Part shown: positions 36,485-47,252 of the stretch, piece after piece
How positions within the stretch are numbered: the first letter of the stretch is position 1
Layout of the letters: every line of letters starts with the position of its first letter
DNA from: Corynebacterium frankenforstense DSM 45800
GTDB lineage: Bacteria; Actinomycetota; Actinomycetes; Mycobacteriales; Mycobacteriaceae
Direction of reading: 5' to 3'
NCBI RefSeq assembly: GCF_001941485.1
Contig: NZ_CP009247.1
Coordinates: 806,001 to 870,000 of the forward strand
DNA: 64,000 nucleotides
The notes under the pieces: model-generated
What the model was told of the DNA's origin: nothing
The model's input: only the letters and a program-made list of their open reading frames with translations
Database searches by the model: none
Made by a program: the position numbers and the translations under genes

Positions 36485-38002
36485 TCAGAAGGGCACCGGG
36501 GCTGCCGGGTCGTAACCGATCTTCTCGTTATGCACAGCCCGCCTCGCCTCACCACGAGCACGCGCCCGCTCCTCAGCCTGTTGGCGGTGCTCCGAGACCG
36601 TCATCGCCAACCGCGCACCACCCGGCGTCAGAGGACCATCCGGGACACTGACCTGGAAGATGTTGCCCGGCAACAACCACACCGTCATCCCCGTGACCGG
36701 ATCATGGAGGTATTTGACCTGCCCGTCGGTCTTCAGGTTGTGCCAGTGCTGCGACACCCGAGAGGCATTATCAAGTGCCGTGGCCCCGCCCTCCTCATGT
36801 GGGATGCGGTGCTCGAACTGCGTGGCAGGTGTCTTCGTCGTCGACGACGGACCGGAACAGCAGTCGTGCACACCCGTCACCCAGGCGACCAGACCCATCG
36901 TCGGATCATGGGCCTGGGTTTCCTCCTGCCTTCCTTCAGTGGCGTCTTTGACGACGGTGACCATCTCCTCCCACCGGGCCTGCGCGGCAGGCGACAACCA
37001 GCCGGCACCGGGCAGCCACATCGGCGCGTCAGTCAGATCCGCTGCCTTATAGACCCACTTGGTGACCGTGACGGTGGTGTTGTCGGTCAACGTGTCGTAG
37101 AACGCCTCAGTCAGACTCGTCTTATCGGAGATCGATTTCGTCTGCAGCACACTGTTGAGGATGCTGGCCTGGTCATCGGGCAGGGTGATGCGGTACTCGG
37201 TCAGCCCGGGAATCGAGTCGTCGGTTTCGAAGATGCCGGGCACCGGGGCGGGTTTGCCGCCGTCGTCGAAGTCGCGGGGCAGGCGGATCTTAGGGTCGTA
37301 GAGGTTGACCAGTTCGTTGATCTTGTCACTGATCTTCGAGGTGGTGGGAAGTGCCTGCCGGGGTGCTGTCGGGGTGAGGAAGTCGGTGATGCCCTCATCG
37401 ATGCGGGCGAGTATCTCGGGGTCTTTCACGGCCATGACCGCGGCCCCGATGGTGCGAAGGGATCCGACCTCGATGTGGAACAGCATCTCCTGCAGCGCCT
37501 TCAGGCGGGGCAGTTTGTCTGTGTAGGCACCCAGCGAGGTCACGTAGGAGTCTTTGATGGTGTAGCGGCTGACTGCGGTGGAGGCGGCCATGCGTGTCGA
37601 GTAGGCGGTGATGGTCTCATTCGCGCGGGGTTGGTTGTCCATCCAGATCTCGTAGTCGAGACGACGCTTCAGCCGGCTTTTCACCGCCACCGGGTCGGTC
37701 TGGTCGGTATTGGAGAAGTAGTTGGGTGGGTTGGTGCCGTCTTGTGGTGGGATGTGTCCTGCGGGGGTCTGGTTTTTCCGCCACCGGTTGGCCCGCATGA
37801 GGAGTAGTTGTTCTTCGCGTTTGTCGCGGGCGGCTTGGCGGGTGCGCAGTCTGGTCTTGATTTTCTTGGCGGCGATGCGTTGGCGTCGGGTGGTCTCCTG
37901 CCCGGCCATCGTGTGTCCGGCCCGTCGGAGGCCGAGTCGTTTTCTGATGTGGGTGTTCGATCTTTTGTGGTGGCCTTTGCGTTGTCCTAGGTGGTGTCGC
38001 AT
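36485..38002 (-). CDS. 13E12/DUF222-type HNH endonuclease
   Basis: A 505-aa protein. The N-terminal about 75 residues are strongly basic (RKRLGLRR, RRQRIAAKKIKTRLRTRQAARDKR). A helical central domain (YTDKLPRLKALQEMLFHIEVGSLRTIGAAVMAV) follows. The C-terminal HNH motif reads FEHRIPHEEGGATALDNASRVSQHWHN, with DCC before it. This is the repeated corynebacterial/mycobacterial 13E12-like family, linked in mycobacteria to repetitive elements carrying phage attachment sites. AGAAAGGACC precedes ATG 38002; a second start at 37909 is possible. Codon use is less GC-biased, especially at the 5' end. Its target is unknown. Confidence 0.88.
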   Translation of the reverse strand: MRHHLGQRKGHHKRSNTHIRKRLGLRRAGHTMAGQETTRRQRIAAKKIKTRLRTRQAARDKREEQLLLMRANRWRKNQTPAGHIPPQDGTNPPNYFSNTDQTDPVAVKSRLKRRLDYEIWMDNQPRANETITAYSTRMAASTAVSRYTIKDSYVTSLGAYTDKLPRLKALQEMLFHIEVGSLRTIGAAVMAVKDPEILARIDEGITDFLTPTAPRQALPTTSKISDKINELVNLYDPKIRLPRDFDDGGKPAPVPGIFETDDSIPGLTEYRITLPDDQASILNSVLQTKSISDKTSLTEAFYDTLTDNTTVTVTKWVYKAADLTDAPMWLPGAGWLSPAAQARWEEMVTVVKDATEGRQEETQAHDPTMGLVAWVTGVHDCCSGPSSTTKTPATQFEHRIPHEEGGATALDNASRVSQHWHNLKTDGQVKYLHDPVTGMTVWLLPGNIFQVSVPDGPLTPGGARLAMTVSEHRQQAEERARARGEARRAVHNEKIGYDPAAPVPF

Positions 38003-38167
38003 GGTCCTTTCTACCCCCTTGGTTATGTGGTGTGTGCTGGTGTTTTGTTGTGTCTTGTGTGTTCGGGTTTCAGTGTAGTGGAGGGGCGTGACAGGGTTCG
38101 CTGATGTGTTCGACCATGGGCTGTGGTTTTCAGGTGAGACGCCGCCTGACTGCTGTGGGTGGTGGTT

Positions 38168-38963
38168 GCAGTAAGTAACTGCACTGCCGCCCCGAAGCCG
38201 ACATCGGCGGGACTGGATGGGTGTTGCAGTAGGTCACTGCGTCGGAGGGGGTGCGGACCGGGAAAGGGGGCTCGCAGTGGATCACTGCGCGGTGAACCCG
38301 GTGCGACGAAGTCCTGGCGCTAGGTGGCATCGCAGTAGGTCACTGCATCGGTGCCGAGGGGCGGAGCGGCAACGGGGACTGAGTGGGGCTTGCAGTGAGT
38401 CACTGCAACAGGGGCGAAGGTTGGTGGAAGCCCAGGGGCGCGATCCCGGGGAGTCGATCCCCCGCCGGCGGTGGACTCCGGAGGGCGCTGCAGTGGATCA
38501 CTGCGTCGGGACGCGGAGGTGGCGGTTCCCGTGGTGCCGTCGGTGCCGGCTTGGGTTTTGCAGTGGATCACTGCACGGCTACTCGGTGGACTCTGATGGC
38601 AGGCGCTTGCAGTAGATCACTGCGCGGGCCACGGGAGTCAACGAAGTCCTGACGCTTGGTGGCTTTGCAGTGGGTCACTGCACTGCGGCATGGGAAACGG
38701 CGGAGCGGCGGAGGCGCTGTCCCCGGCAGCAGAGCACTGTGCCCGCAGCAGACTCCGGAAGGGGAGGGGGCTTGCAGTGGAATACTGCATCGCTGGTCGC
38801 GGTGGAGTCTCATGGTGAGAGTCGCAGTAGATCACTGCGGTCGGGTCTGGCGGCGGGGAAGGCCTCTGCAGTGGATCACTGTGCGTCAGCCGGAGCAGGG
38901 GAGGAGTGCAAGGGGCGCAGGGGGTGCAGGGGAGTGTGGAAGAGGGACGCAGTACATCACTGC
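38168..38963. repeat. array of 13 short palindromes GCAGTGRRTCACTGC
   Basis: Copies start at 38168, 38226, 38274, 38332, 38392, 38490, 38560, 38609, 38667, 38774, 38824, 38868 and 38949, each 15 bp. GCAGT and ACTGC arms are kept in all but the 12th, whose last base is T. With G at position 6 the arms are 6 bp around a 3-bp centre (GCAGTG-GAT-CACTGC). Start-to-start spacing is 44-107 bp, often 48-60. The base before is T or C. Spacers are G/A-rich and partly related: ACGAAGTCCTG..CGCT.GGTGGC occurs before copies 4 and 9. Confidence 0.95.
38898..38932 (+). other. potential G-quadruplex
   Basis: Four G runs of 4-5 (38898-38901, 38912-38915, 38920-38924, 38929-38932) are separated by 10, 4 and 4 nt on the plus strand. 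They lie between palindromes 12 and 13. Confidence 0.5.
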
Positions 38964-39116
38964 AGTCGCCGCACCTACCCGTGTCACCGACCACGTACCC
39001 CGCACCCACCCGCACGGACTCCGCCGACGGTGACCACGACGACGTCGGCAATTGAACGCGGGGAACGCCGCGCCTGAGTTGAAGAACCACAAGAACGGCA
39101 AGCCCCTGAATACGCG

Positions 39117-39143
39117 AAAACGCCCTCCCGGGAGGGGAGGGCG
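39117..39143 (-). terminator. Rho-independent terminator of the DUF981-type gene pair
   Basis: On the minus strand CGCCCTCC / GGAGGGCG, with a 7-nt loop, is followed by TTTT. It lies 15 bp beyond the stop codon of the gene ending at 39158. Confidence 0.85.
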
Positions 39144-39157
39144 TCACGGCGCGACGG

Positions 39158-39862
39158 CTAGAGCGTCGGGTGCGGGACCGGCTCGTTGAACGGGAACGGG
39201 AAGAAGCCGACGTGCCCGTAGAAGAGGGTGAAGCCCAGGAACGTCCACATCATGCCGATGAACCAGGTGATGCAGATGAAGATGGTGCGCACCTTCTTGT
39301 TGGTCAGTGCGAACGGCGAGAGCATCGCCGCGACACCGGTGCCGAAGTACATGGTGAACACGGTCAGCGGCTCAAGCAGGCTGCCCTCCAGCATGCGCGC
39401 GATCGGCTCGACTGCCGGCGGACGCCACTGGCCGAAGTGCAGGCCGGCGATGGCGAAGAAGATCAGGCCCACGCCACCGGCGGCGGCGACGTAGAGGATC
39501 GGGCGCAGCGTGGCCACGAGGTCGAAGTCGCGGATGCCGCGGTCGGCGCGGTCCTCGCCTCGGATGATGGCGAAGCCGGCGATGAGCGTGATGATGCCGT
39601 AGAACGCGGCGGGCTCACCGAAGGTCACGTTGTCGACGGCGCAGCAGAACGCGCCGTCGATCTGCTCGAGCGGCCAGGTCAGCGTCATGTGCAGGCCGGT
39701 GGCCCCCAGGTAGAGGCCCAGGATGACGAAGGCGTAGCCGAAGCCGGACAGGGTGCGGCCCGTGCGGGCCAGGGCGGTGCGCAGGAAGATCGGCACCAGG
39801 ATCATGATGACACCGACGACGAGGCCCATCGTGGTGTTGTAGGTGATTCCTTGCATCTCCAT
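39158..39862 (-). CDS. DUF981-type integral membrane protein
   Basis: A 234-aa protein with about six or seven membrane segments: TTMGLVVGVIMILVPIFL, GYAFVILGLYLGATGLHMTL, FYGIITLIAGFAII, LYVAAAGGVGLIFFAIAGLH, FTMYFGTGVAAMLSPFAL and IFICITWFIGMMWTFLGFTLF. The pattern TWPL....F.....VTFGEPAAFYG resembles DUF981 proteins of corynebacteria. Function unknown. It follows the small membrane protein gene by 6 bp and ends in a good terminator. Confidence 0.72.
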   Translation of the reverse strand: MEMQGITYNTTMGLVVGVIMILVPIFLRTALARTGRTLSGFGYAFVILGLYLGATGLHMTLTWPLEQIDGAFCCAVDNVTFGEPAAFYGIITLIAGFAIIRGEDRADRGIRDFDLVATLRPILYVAAAGGVGLIFFAIAGLHFGQWRPPAVEPIARMLEGSLLEPLTVFTMYFGTGVAAMLSPFALTNKKVRTIFICITWFIGMMWTFLGFTLFYGHVGFFPFPFNEPVPHPTL

Positions 39863-39868
39863 GGTGCG

Positions 39869-40120
39869 TCAGATCCTTTCCGCGAGCAGGGCCTGGCGAA
39901 TGGAGATCAGGGCGATGGCGCCGGAGCCGCCGGCGACCCAGGTCAGTGCGCCGAGGTCCTCGCCGAGCGCGCCGTCGACGGCCACCCAGATGATCGCGCC
40001 GACAACGGCGCCGAGGGCGATGACGACCAGCGAGAGCTTCGCGCAGAGATCGGCCCACTTGGCCGTCTTCGCGTCAATCTCCACCGGTGTCGCATCGCCG
40101 CGAGTGTCACTAGCAGACAT
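39869..40120 (-). CDS. small two-TM membrane protein
   Basis: An 83-aa protein: a hydrophilic N-terminus (MSASDTRGDATPVEIDAKTAKW), then two membrane helices (LSLVVIALGAVVGAIIWVAV and LTWVAGGSGAIALISI). ATG 40120 follows AGAGAAAGAG; the frame extends upstream only without a site. It is coupled to the DUF981-type gene and probably forms a complex with it (inference from the 6-bp gap). No family recognised. Confidence 0.65.
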   Translation of the reverse strand: MSASDTRGDATPVEIDAKTAKWADLCAKLSLVVIALGAVVGAIIWVAVDGALGEDLGALTWVAGGSGAIALISIRQALLAERI

Positions 40121-40248
40121 ACGACTCTTTCTCTGAGAAGTGATGATCAACCCAGTGAGTTGCCAGGCAACTCCAAAGCTAGGGCACCCTTACCGTATAT
40201 GCGTACTGTTTAAACGGCAATGCATTACCCCCGGTCAGAAAAGCGCTA

Positions 40249-40281
40249 CCCCCGCAGGTCAGAGGACCTGTGCGACGGGGG
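40249..40281 (-). terminator. two-part hairpin downstream of the quinone-oxidoreductase-like gene
   Basis: The outer stem CCCCCG/CGGGGG encloses an inner stem CAGGTC/GACCTG with an AGAG loop and a 5-nt bulge. There is no U tract, so termination is uncertain, but it lies 78 bp beyond the stop codon of the upstream gene. Confidence 0.4.
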
Positions 40282-40293
40282 CCACATCCCCCG

Positions 40294-40352
40294 CCACGAC
40301 GGAGTCACGTCCCGGCCGCGACGGCGTCACACACCCGTCGCGACGGCGTCGC
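40294..40352 (-). repeat. three tandem copies of a 22-bp unit
   Basis: The core CGACGG recurs at 40297, 40319 and 40341, within the consensus YCRCGACGGMGTCRC. It lies just beyond the stop codon of the quinone-oxidoreductase-like gene. Confidence 0.7.
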
Positions 40353-40358
40353 AGAACC

Positions 40359-41345
40359 TCAGTAGACGAGCGCCACCTTGCCGACGGCGCGCGCGGCCTC
40401 CATCAGCTCGTGGCCGTGGCGCACGGTCGCGGCGTCGAGGCCGTGGAGCACCTCGCCGGTGATCGTGCGGATGCGGCCGGTGTCGACGAGGTCGGCCACG
40501 CGGCGCAGCGCCTCGCCCTGGGCGGCGATGTCCGGGGTGTTGTGCACCGGGCGGGCGAACATCGACTCCCAGCCGACCTGGATCGCCTTCGACTTGAAGG
40601 GCGTGACGGTGAAGTCGCGGGGGTCGTCGATGAGCACCAGCTTCGACTGTGCCTTCATGGTCTTCGCGAGCTCGGCCTCGCGGGCGTCGGTGCGCGAGGA
40701 GAACACGAAGTCCACCGAGTTCTCGCCGAGTTGCTCGACCAGGTCACGCGAGTGGTCGACGACCCGGTGCGCGCCAAGGCCGCGGACCCAGTCGCGGGAG
40801 GCCTCGCGCGAGGCGGTGGCGACGACCTCGAGGCCGGTGAGCGCGCGGGCGAGCTGGATGACCTGGGTGGGCACCCCGCCCGCGCCGCCGAGCACGAGCA
40901 GGCGGCCGTGGCTCAGCGTGGAGACGGCGAGCCGGTCGAAGAGCGCCTCCCAGGCGGTCAGGGAGACCAGGGGGAGCGCGGCGGCGTCGGCGTCGGAGAG
41001 CGTGGCGGGCGCGTGGGCGATGATGCGCTCGTCGACGGCCTGGAACTCGGCGTTCGAGCCGGGGCGGTTGTTGGCGCCGGCGTAGAAGACGCGGTCACCG
41101 ACGGCGAAGCGGGAGGCCTCGGCGCCGAGCGCGGTGACGGTGCCGACGGCGTCGTAGCCGAGCACGAGCGGCTCCTCGCGCCTGCCGGCGCGCATCCGCA
41201 TCTTCGTGTCGATGGGGTTGAGCGAGGCGGCGGCCACGCGCACGACCACGTCGTGCGGGCCGGGTGTGGGTTCGGGGACCTCGACGTCGCGGAAGGCGTC
41301 CGGGGCGTCGACGGGCAGGGAATCGAATACGGCGACGGCTCTCAT
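40359..41345 (-). CDS. quinone-oxidoreductase-like (zinc-type alcohol dehydrogenase family) protein
   Basis: A 328-aa MDR-superfamily NADPH oxidoreductase. It has the GroES-like N-terminus VVVRVAAASLNPIDTKMRMRAG, LGYDAVGTVTALG and GDRVFYAG. The Rossmann loop is VLGGAGGVPTQVIQLAR. No structural-zinc cysteines are present, as in the zinc-free ZADH/QOR subgroup. Quinones or enals are likely substrates. It is divergent from tatD. Confidence 0.9.
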   Translation of the reverse strand: MRAVAVFDSLPVDAPDAFRDVEVPEPTPGPHDVVVRVAAASLNPIDTKMRMRAGRREEPLVLGYDAVGTVTALGAEASRFAVGDRVFYAGANNRPGSNAEFQAVDERIIAHAPATLSDADAAALPLVSLTAWEALFDRLAVSTLSHGRLLVLGGAGGVPTQVIQLARALTGLEVVATASREASRDWVRGLGAHRVVDHSRDLVEQLGENSVDFVFSSRTDAREAELAKTMKAQSKLVLIDDPRDFTVTPFKSKAIQVGWESMFARPVHNTPDIAAQGEALRRVADLVDTGRIRTITGEVLHGLDAATVRHGHELMEAARAVGKVALVY

Positions 41346-41364
41346 GGCGCCCAGGCTAGCCGCT

Positions 41365-41370
41365 TAGAAT
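41365..41370 (+). promoter_or_regulatory. -10 box for tatD (leaderless)
   Basis: TAGAAT ends 7 nt before ATG 41378. Confidence 0.55.
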
Positions 41371-41377
41371 CGGGCGC

Positions 41378-42214
41378 ATGTCGAAGAAGAAGCCCAAGCC
41401 CACGCCGCAGCCCGCCGAGACCCTGCCCGGCATCGTCGACGCCCACACGCACCTGGCCAGCTGCGGGGCGCGCACCGGCGCCGAGGTCGACGCCTTCGTC
41501 GAACGCGCCGTGGCCGCGGGCGTCGGCAAGATCTGCACCGTCGGCGACGGGCTCGCCGAGGCCGAGGACGCGCTCGCCGCCGCGCAGCACAACCCGCGCG
41601 TGTGGGCGGCGTGCGCGATCCACCCCACCCGGGCACGGGAGCTTGACGACGCCGCGCGTGCCCGGTTGGCGGAGATGGCGCGCGACCCGCGCTGCGTGGC
41701 GGTGGGGGAGACGGGCCTGGACACCTACTGGATCCGGCACAAGCCCGAGGAGACCGCCCCGCTGGAGGTGCAGGAGGAGGCGCTGCGCTGGCACATCGAC
41801 CTCGCGGTGGCCACGGGCAAGGCGCTGATGATCCACAACCGGGAGGGCGACGCGGACCTGATGCGCATCCTCGCGGACTCGCCGAAGCCGCGCGAGACCG
41901 TGCTGCACTGCTTCTCCTCGCCGCTGGACGTCGCCCACGAGGCGATCGAGCGTGGGTACGTGCTCAGCTTCGCGGGCAACGTGACCTTCAAGCGCAACGA
42001 CGAGCTGCGCGCGGCGGCGGCCGCGGCGCCGGCGGGCCAGCTGCTCATCGAGACCGACGCGCCGTACATGACCCCGGAGCCTTACCGGGGCACGCGCAAC
42101 GAGCCGGCCTTCGTCGGCCACACGGCCTACTGCGTGGCCGAGGCGCGCGGGCAGGATCCGGCGGAGCTGGCGGCGGAGGTCTCGGCGACCTTCGACCGCG
42201 TCTACGGGGTCTGA
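41378..42214 (+). CDS. tatD: TatD-family metal-dependent DNase
   Basis: A 278-aa TIM-barrel hydrolase. Metal ligands are visible in GIVDAHTHLA (HxH), the Glu of VAVGETGLD, IHNREG (His), VLHCFS (His) and LLIETDAPYM (Asp). A Lys/Pro-rich N-terminus (SKKKPKPTPQPAE) precedes the fold. It starts the conserved tatD-rpf2-ksgA-ispE order. It carries one exact dispersed 14-mer at 41643-41656. Confidence 0.95.
   Translation: MSKKKPKPTPQPAETLPGIVDAHTHLASCGARTGAEVDAFVERAVAAGVGKICTVGDGLAEAEDALAAAQHNPRVWAACAIHPTRARELDDAARARLAEMARDPRCVAVGETGLDTYWIRHKPEETAPLEVQEEALRWHIDLAVATGKALMIHNREGDADLMRILADSPKPRETVLHCFSSPLDVAHEAIERGYVLSFAGNVTFKRNDELRAAAAAAPAGQLLIETDAPYMTPEPYRGTRNEPAFVGHTAYCVAEARGQDPAELAAEVSATFDRVYGV
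41643..41656 (+). other. exact copy of the dispersed 14-mer TTGACGACGCCGCG
   Basis: Within tatD it encodes L-D-D-A-A using the rare Leu codon CTT, where CTC and CTG dominate the gene. Confidence 0.7.
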
Positions 42215-43626
<1,412 letters not shown>

Positions 43627-43629
43627 CGC

Positions 43630-44487
43630 GTGCCCGCGCAGCTGCTCGGGCCCGCCGAGATCCGCTCGCTCGCCGAGCGCCTCGACGTGACCCCGACCAA
43701 GAAACTCGGCCAGAACTTCGTCGTCGACCCGAACACGGTGCGCCGCATCGTCGCGGCCGCCGACGTGCGCGCGGACGACCACGTCGTCGAGGTCGGCCCC
43801 GGACTGGGTTCGCTGACGCTCGGCCTGCTCGACGCCGCCGCGCGCGTGACGGCCGTCGAGATCGACCCGCGCCTGGCCGCCGAGCTGCCCGCCACCGTCG
43901 CCTGGCGTGCGCCCGAGGCCGCCGAGCACCTGGAGGTGCTCAACCGCGACGCGCTGCGCATCGGCGCCGGTGAGCTCGACGCCCCGGACGCGCTGGTGGC
44001 CAACCTGCCCTACAACGTCGCCGTGCCGGTGCTGCTGCACATGCTGGCGACCTTCCCGACGATCGAGCGGGTGCTCGTGATGGTCCAGGCCGAGGTCGCC
44101 GACCGGCTCGCCGCCGCGCCCGGCTCCTGGATCTACGGGGTGCCCAGCGTGAAGGCCGCCTTCTACGGTGAGGTGCGCCGGGCCGGGGCGATCGGCAGGA
44201 ACGTCTTCTGGCCGGCGCCCAACGTCGCCTCCGGACTCGTGTCCGTCACCCGCCACGCCCCGGGCGCGGTGGACTGGGAGCCCGACGAGGCGACCCGGGC
44301 GCGCGTCTTCCCCGTCGTAGACGCCGCCTTCGCCCAGCGCCGCAAGACCCTGCGCGCGGCACTTGCCGGGCACTTCGGCTCGGCCGCCGCGGCCGAGGGG
44401 GCCCTCGTCGCCGCCGGCATCGACCCGCGCCAGCGCGGCGAGAAGCTCGGCGTCGCCGACTTCGTCCGCCTCGCGGGGGTCGAGTGA
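43630..44487 (+). CDS. ksgA: 16S rRNA (adenine-1518/1519-N6)-dimethyltransferase
   Basis: A 285-aa SAM-dependent enzyme that dimethylates two adenosines late in 30S assembly. Motifs are [34 protein letters not shown] (SAM loop), [11 protein letters not shown] and the catalytic [12 protein letters not shown]. The GTG starts 3 bp after the rpf2 stop. It overlaps ispE by 1-4 bp. Confidence 0.96.
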   Translation: MPAQLLGPAEIRSLAERLDVTPTKKLGQNFVVDPNTVRRIVAAADVRADDHVVEVGPGLGSLTLGLLDAAARVTAVEIDPRLAAELPATVAWRAPEAAEHLEVLNRDALRIGAGELDAPDALVANLPYNVAVPVLLHMLATFPTIERVLVMVQAEVADRLAAAPGSWIYGVPSVKAAFYGEVRRAGAIGRNVFWPAPNVASGLVSVTRHAPGAVDWEPDEATRARVFPVVDAAFAQRRKTLRAALAGHFGSAAAAEGALVAAGIDPRQRGEKLGVADFVRLAGVE

Positions 44488-45392
44488 TGGCGGATGCGGT
44501 GAGCGTGCGCGCGCACGCCAAGGTCAACCTCTTCCTCGGGGTGGGGGAGCGGCGCGCCGACGGCTTCCACGAGCTGTCCACCGTCTTTCAGGCCGTCTCG
44601 CTTCACGACGACGTGACGGTCACCGCCGGGAGCGACGAGGTCACCGTCGCCGGACTCGACGCCGAGCGCGTGCCGGCCGACCCGACCAACCTCGCCGCCC
44701 GCGCGGCGCGCGCCGTCGCGGAGCACGTGGGGTGCGAGACGGAGCTGGGCGTGCACATCGACAAGGGCATCCCGACCGCGGGCGGCATGGCCGGCGGTTC
44801 CGCGGACGCCGCGGGCGCGCTCGTGGCCGCCGACCGGCTGCTGGACGCCGGGCTCGGCGAGGCCGAGCTGCTCGAGATGGCCGCGGAGCTGGGCTCGGAC
44901 GTGCCCTTCACCCTGCGCGGCGGTACGGCGCTGGGCACCGGGCGCGGCGAGAAGCTCGTGCCCGTGCTCGCCCGCGGCACCTTCCACTGGGTCTTCGCGA
45001 TCTCGGCGCGGGGGCTGTCCACCCCGGAGGTCTTCGCCAAGCTCGACGAGCTGCGCGCGGCGGGCAAGGCCCCGGGCCCGCGCACCGACGCCACCGCGGT
45101 GCTCTCCGCCGTGGCCGCCGGCGACGCCCGCGCGCTGGCCGAGGCGATGCACAACGACCTCGAGGCCGCCGCGTTCTCGCTGCGTCCGGACCTGCGCCGG
45201 CTGCGCGAGGCTGCGCGGGAGGCCGGGGCGCTGCGCGCGATGCTCTCGGGCTCGGGCCCGACGATGGCGTTCCTGTGCGCCTCGGGGGCGGACGCGGAGG
45301 CCGTGGCCGACGAACTGACCGGCGCGAACCTGTGCCGCGCGGCGTTCGTGGCCGAGGGGCCGCGGCCCGGGGTGGTTGGCCTAGACTGGTGA
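44487..45392 (+). CDS. ispE: 4-diphosphocytidyl-2-C-methyl-D-erythritol kinase
   Basis: This 301-aa GHMP kinase of the non-mevalonate isoprenoid pathway has RAHAKVNLFLGVGERRADGFHELSTVFQAV at the N-terminus. The ATP loop is IPTAGGMAGGSADAAGAL, and motif 3 is MLSGSGPTMAFL. ATG 44487 overlaps the ksgA stop, so the genes are coupled. Confidence 0.96.
   Translation: MADAVSVRAHAKVNLFLGVGERRADGFHELSTVFQAVSLHDDVTVTAGSDEVTVAGLDAERVPADPTNLAARAARAVAEHVGCETELGVHIDKGIPTAGGMAGGSADAAGALVAADRLLDAGLGEAELLEMAAELGSDVPFTLRGGTALGTGRGEKLVPVLARGTFHWVFAISARGLSTPEVFAKLDELRAAGKAPGPRTDATAVLSAVAAGDARALAEAMHNDLEAAAFSLRPDLRRLREAAREAGALRAMLSGSGPTMAFLCASGADAEAVADELTGANLCRAAFVAEGPRPGVVGLDW
45382..45387 (+). promoter_or_regulatory. 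candidate -10 box for the ABC-F gene
   Basis: TAGACT lies inside the last codons of ispE, 11 nt before ATG 45399. Confidence 0.4.
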
Positions 45393-45398
45393 GCCGTT

Positions 45399-47252
<1,854 letters not shown>

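Larger units (their letters stand above)
38003..39157. other. 1.15-kb non-coding region with the palindrome array
   Basis: No convincing gene on either strand. Open frames here are low-complexity readings of the repeats (recurring VDHC, QWITA, SDPLQ, VTHCK). The first 100 bp are AT-richer (HNH promoter side). The middle holds 13 palindromes. The top strand is strongly purine-rich. The end holds the terminator of the DUF981-type gene. Confidence 0.8.
40121..40358 (-). promoter_or_regulatory. intergenic region: promoter side of the membrane pair
   Basis: An AT-rich island at 40188-40216 (on the minus strand TTTAAACAGTACGCATATACGG) is the likely promoter of the two-gene membrane operon. The GC-rich remainder contains a two-part hairpin and a 22-bp tandem repeat, listed separately. 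Confidence 0.4.

Noticed and set aside
38168-38963. CRISPR array
   Set aside because: The repeats are only 15 bp and palindromic, spacing varies from 44 to 107 bp, spacers are related to each other, and no cas genes are present.
38217-39147. Several open frames of 80-170 codons across the palindrome region
   Set aside because: They read the repeats in different frames (recurring VDHC, QWITA, SDPLQ), have no ribosome-binding sites and overlap each other on both strands.
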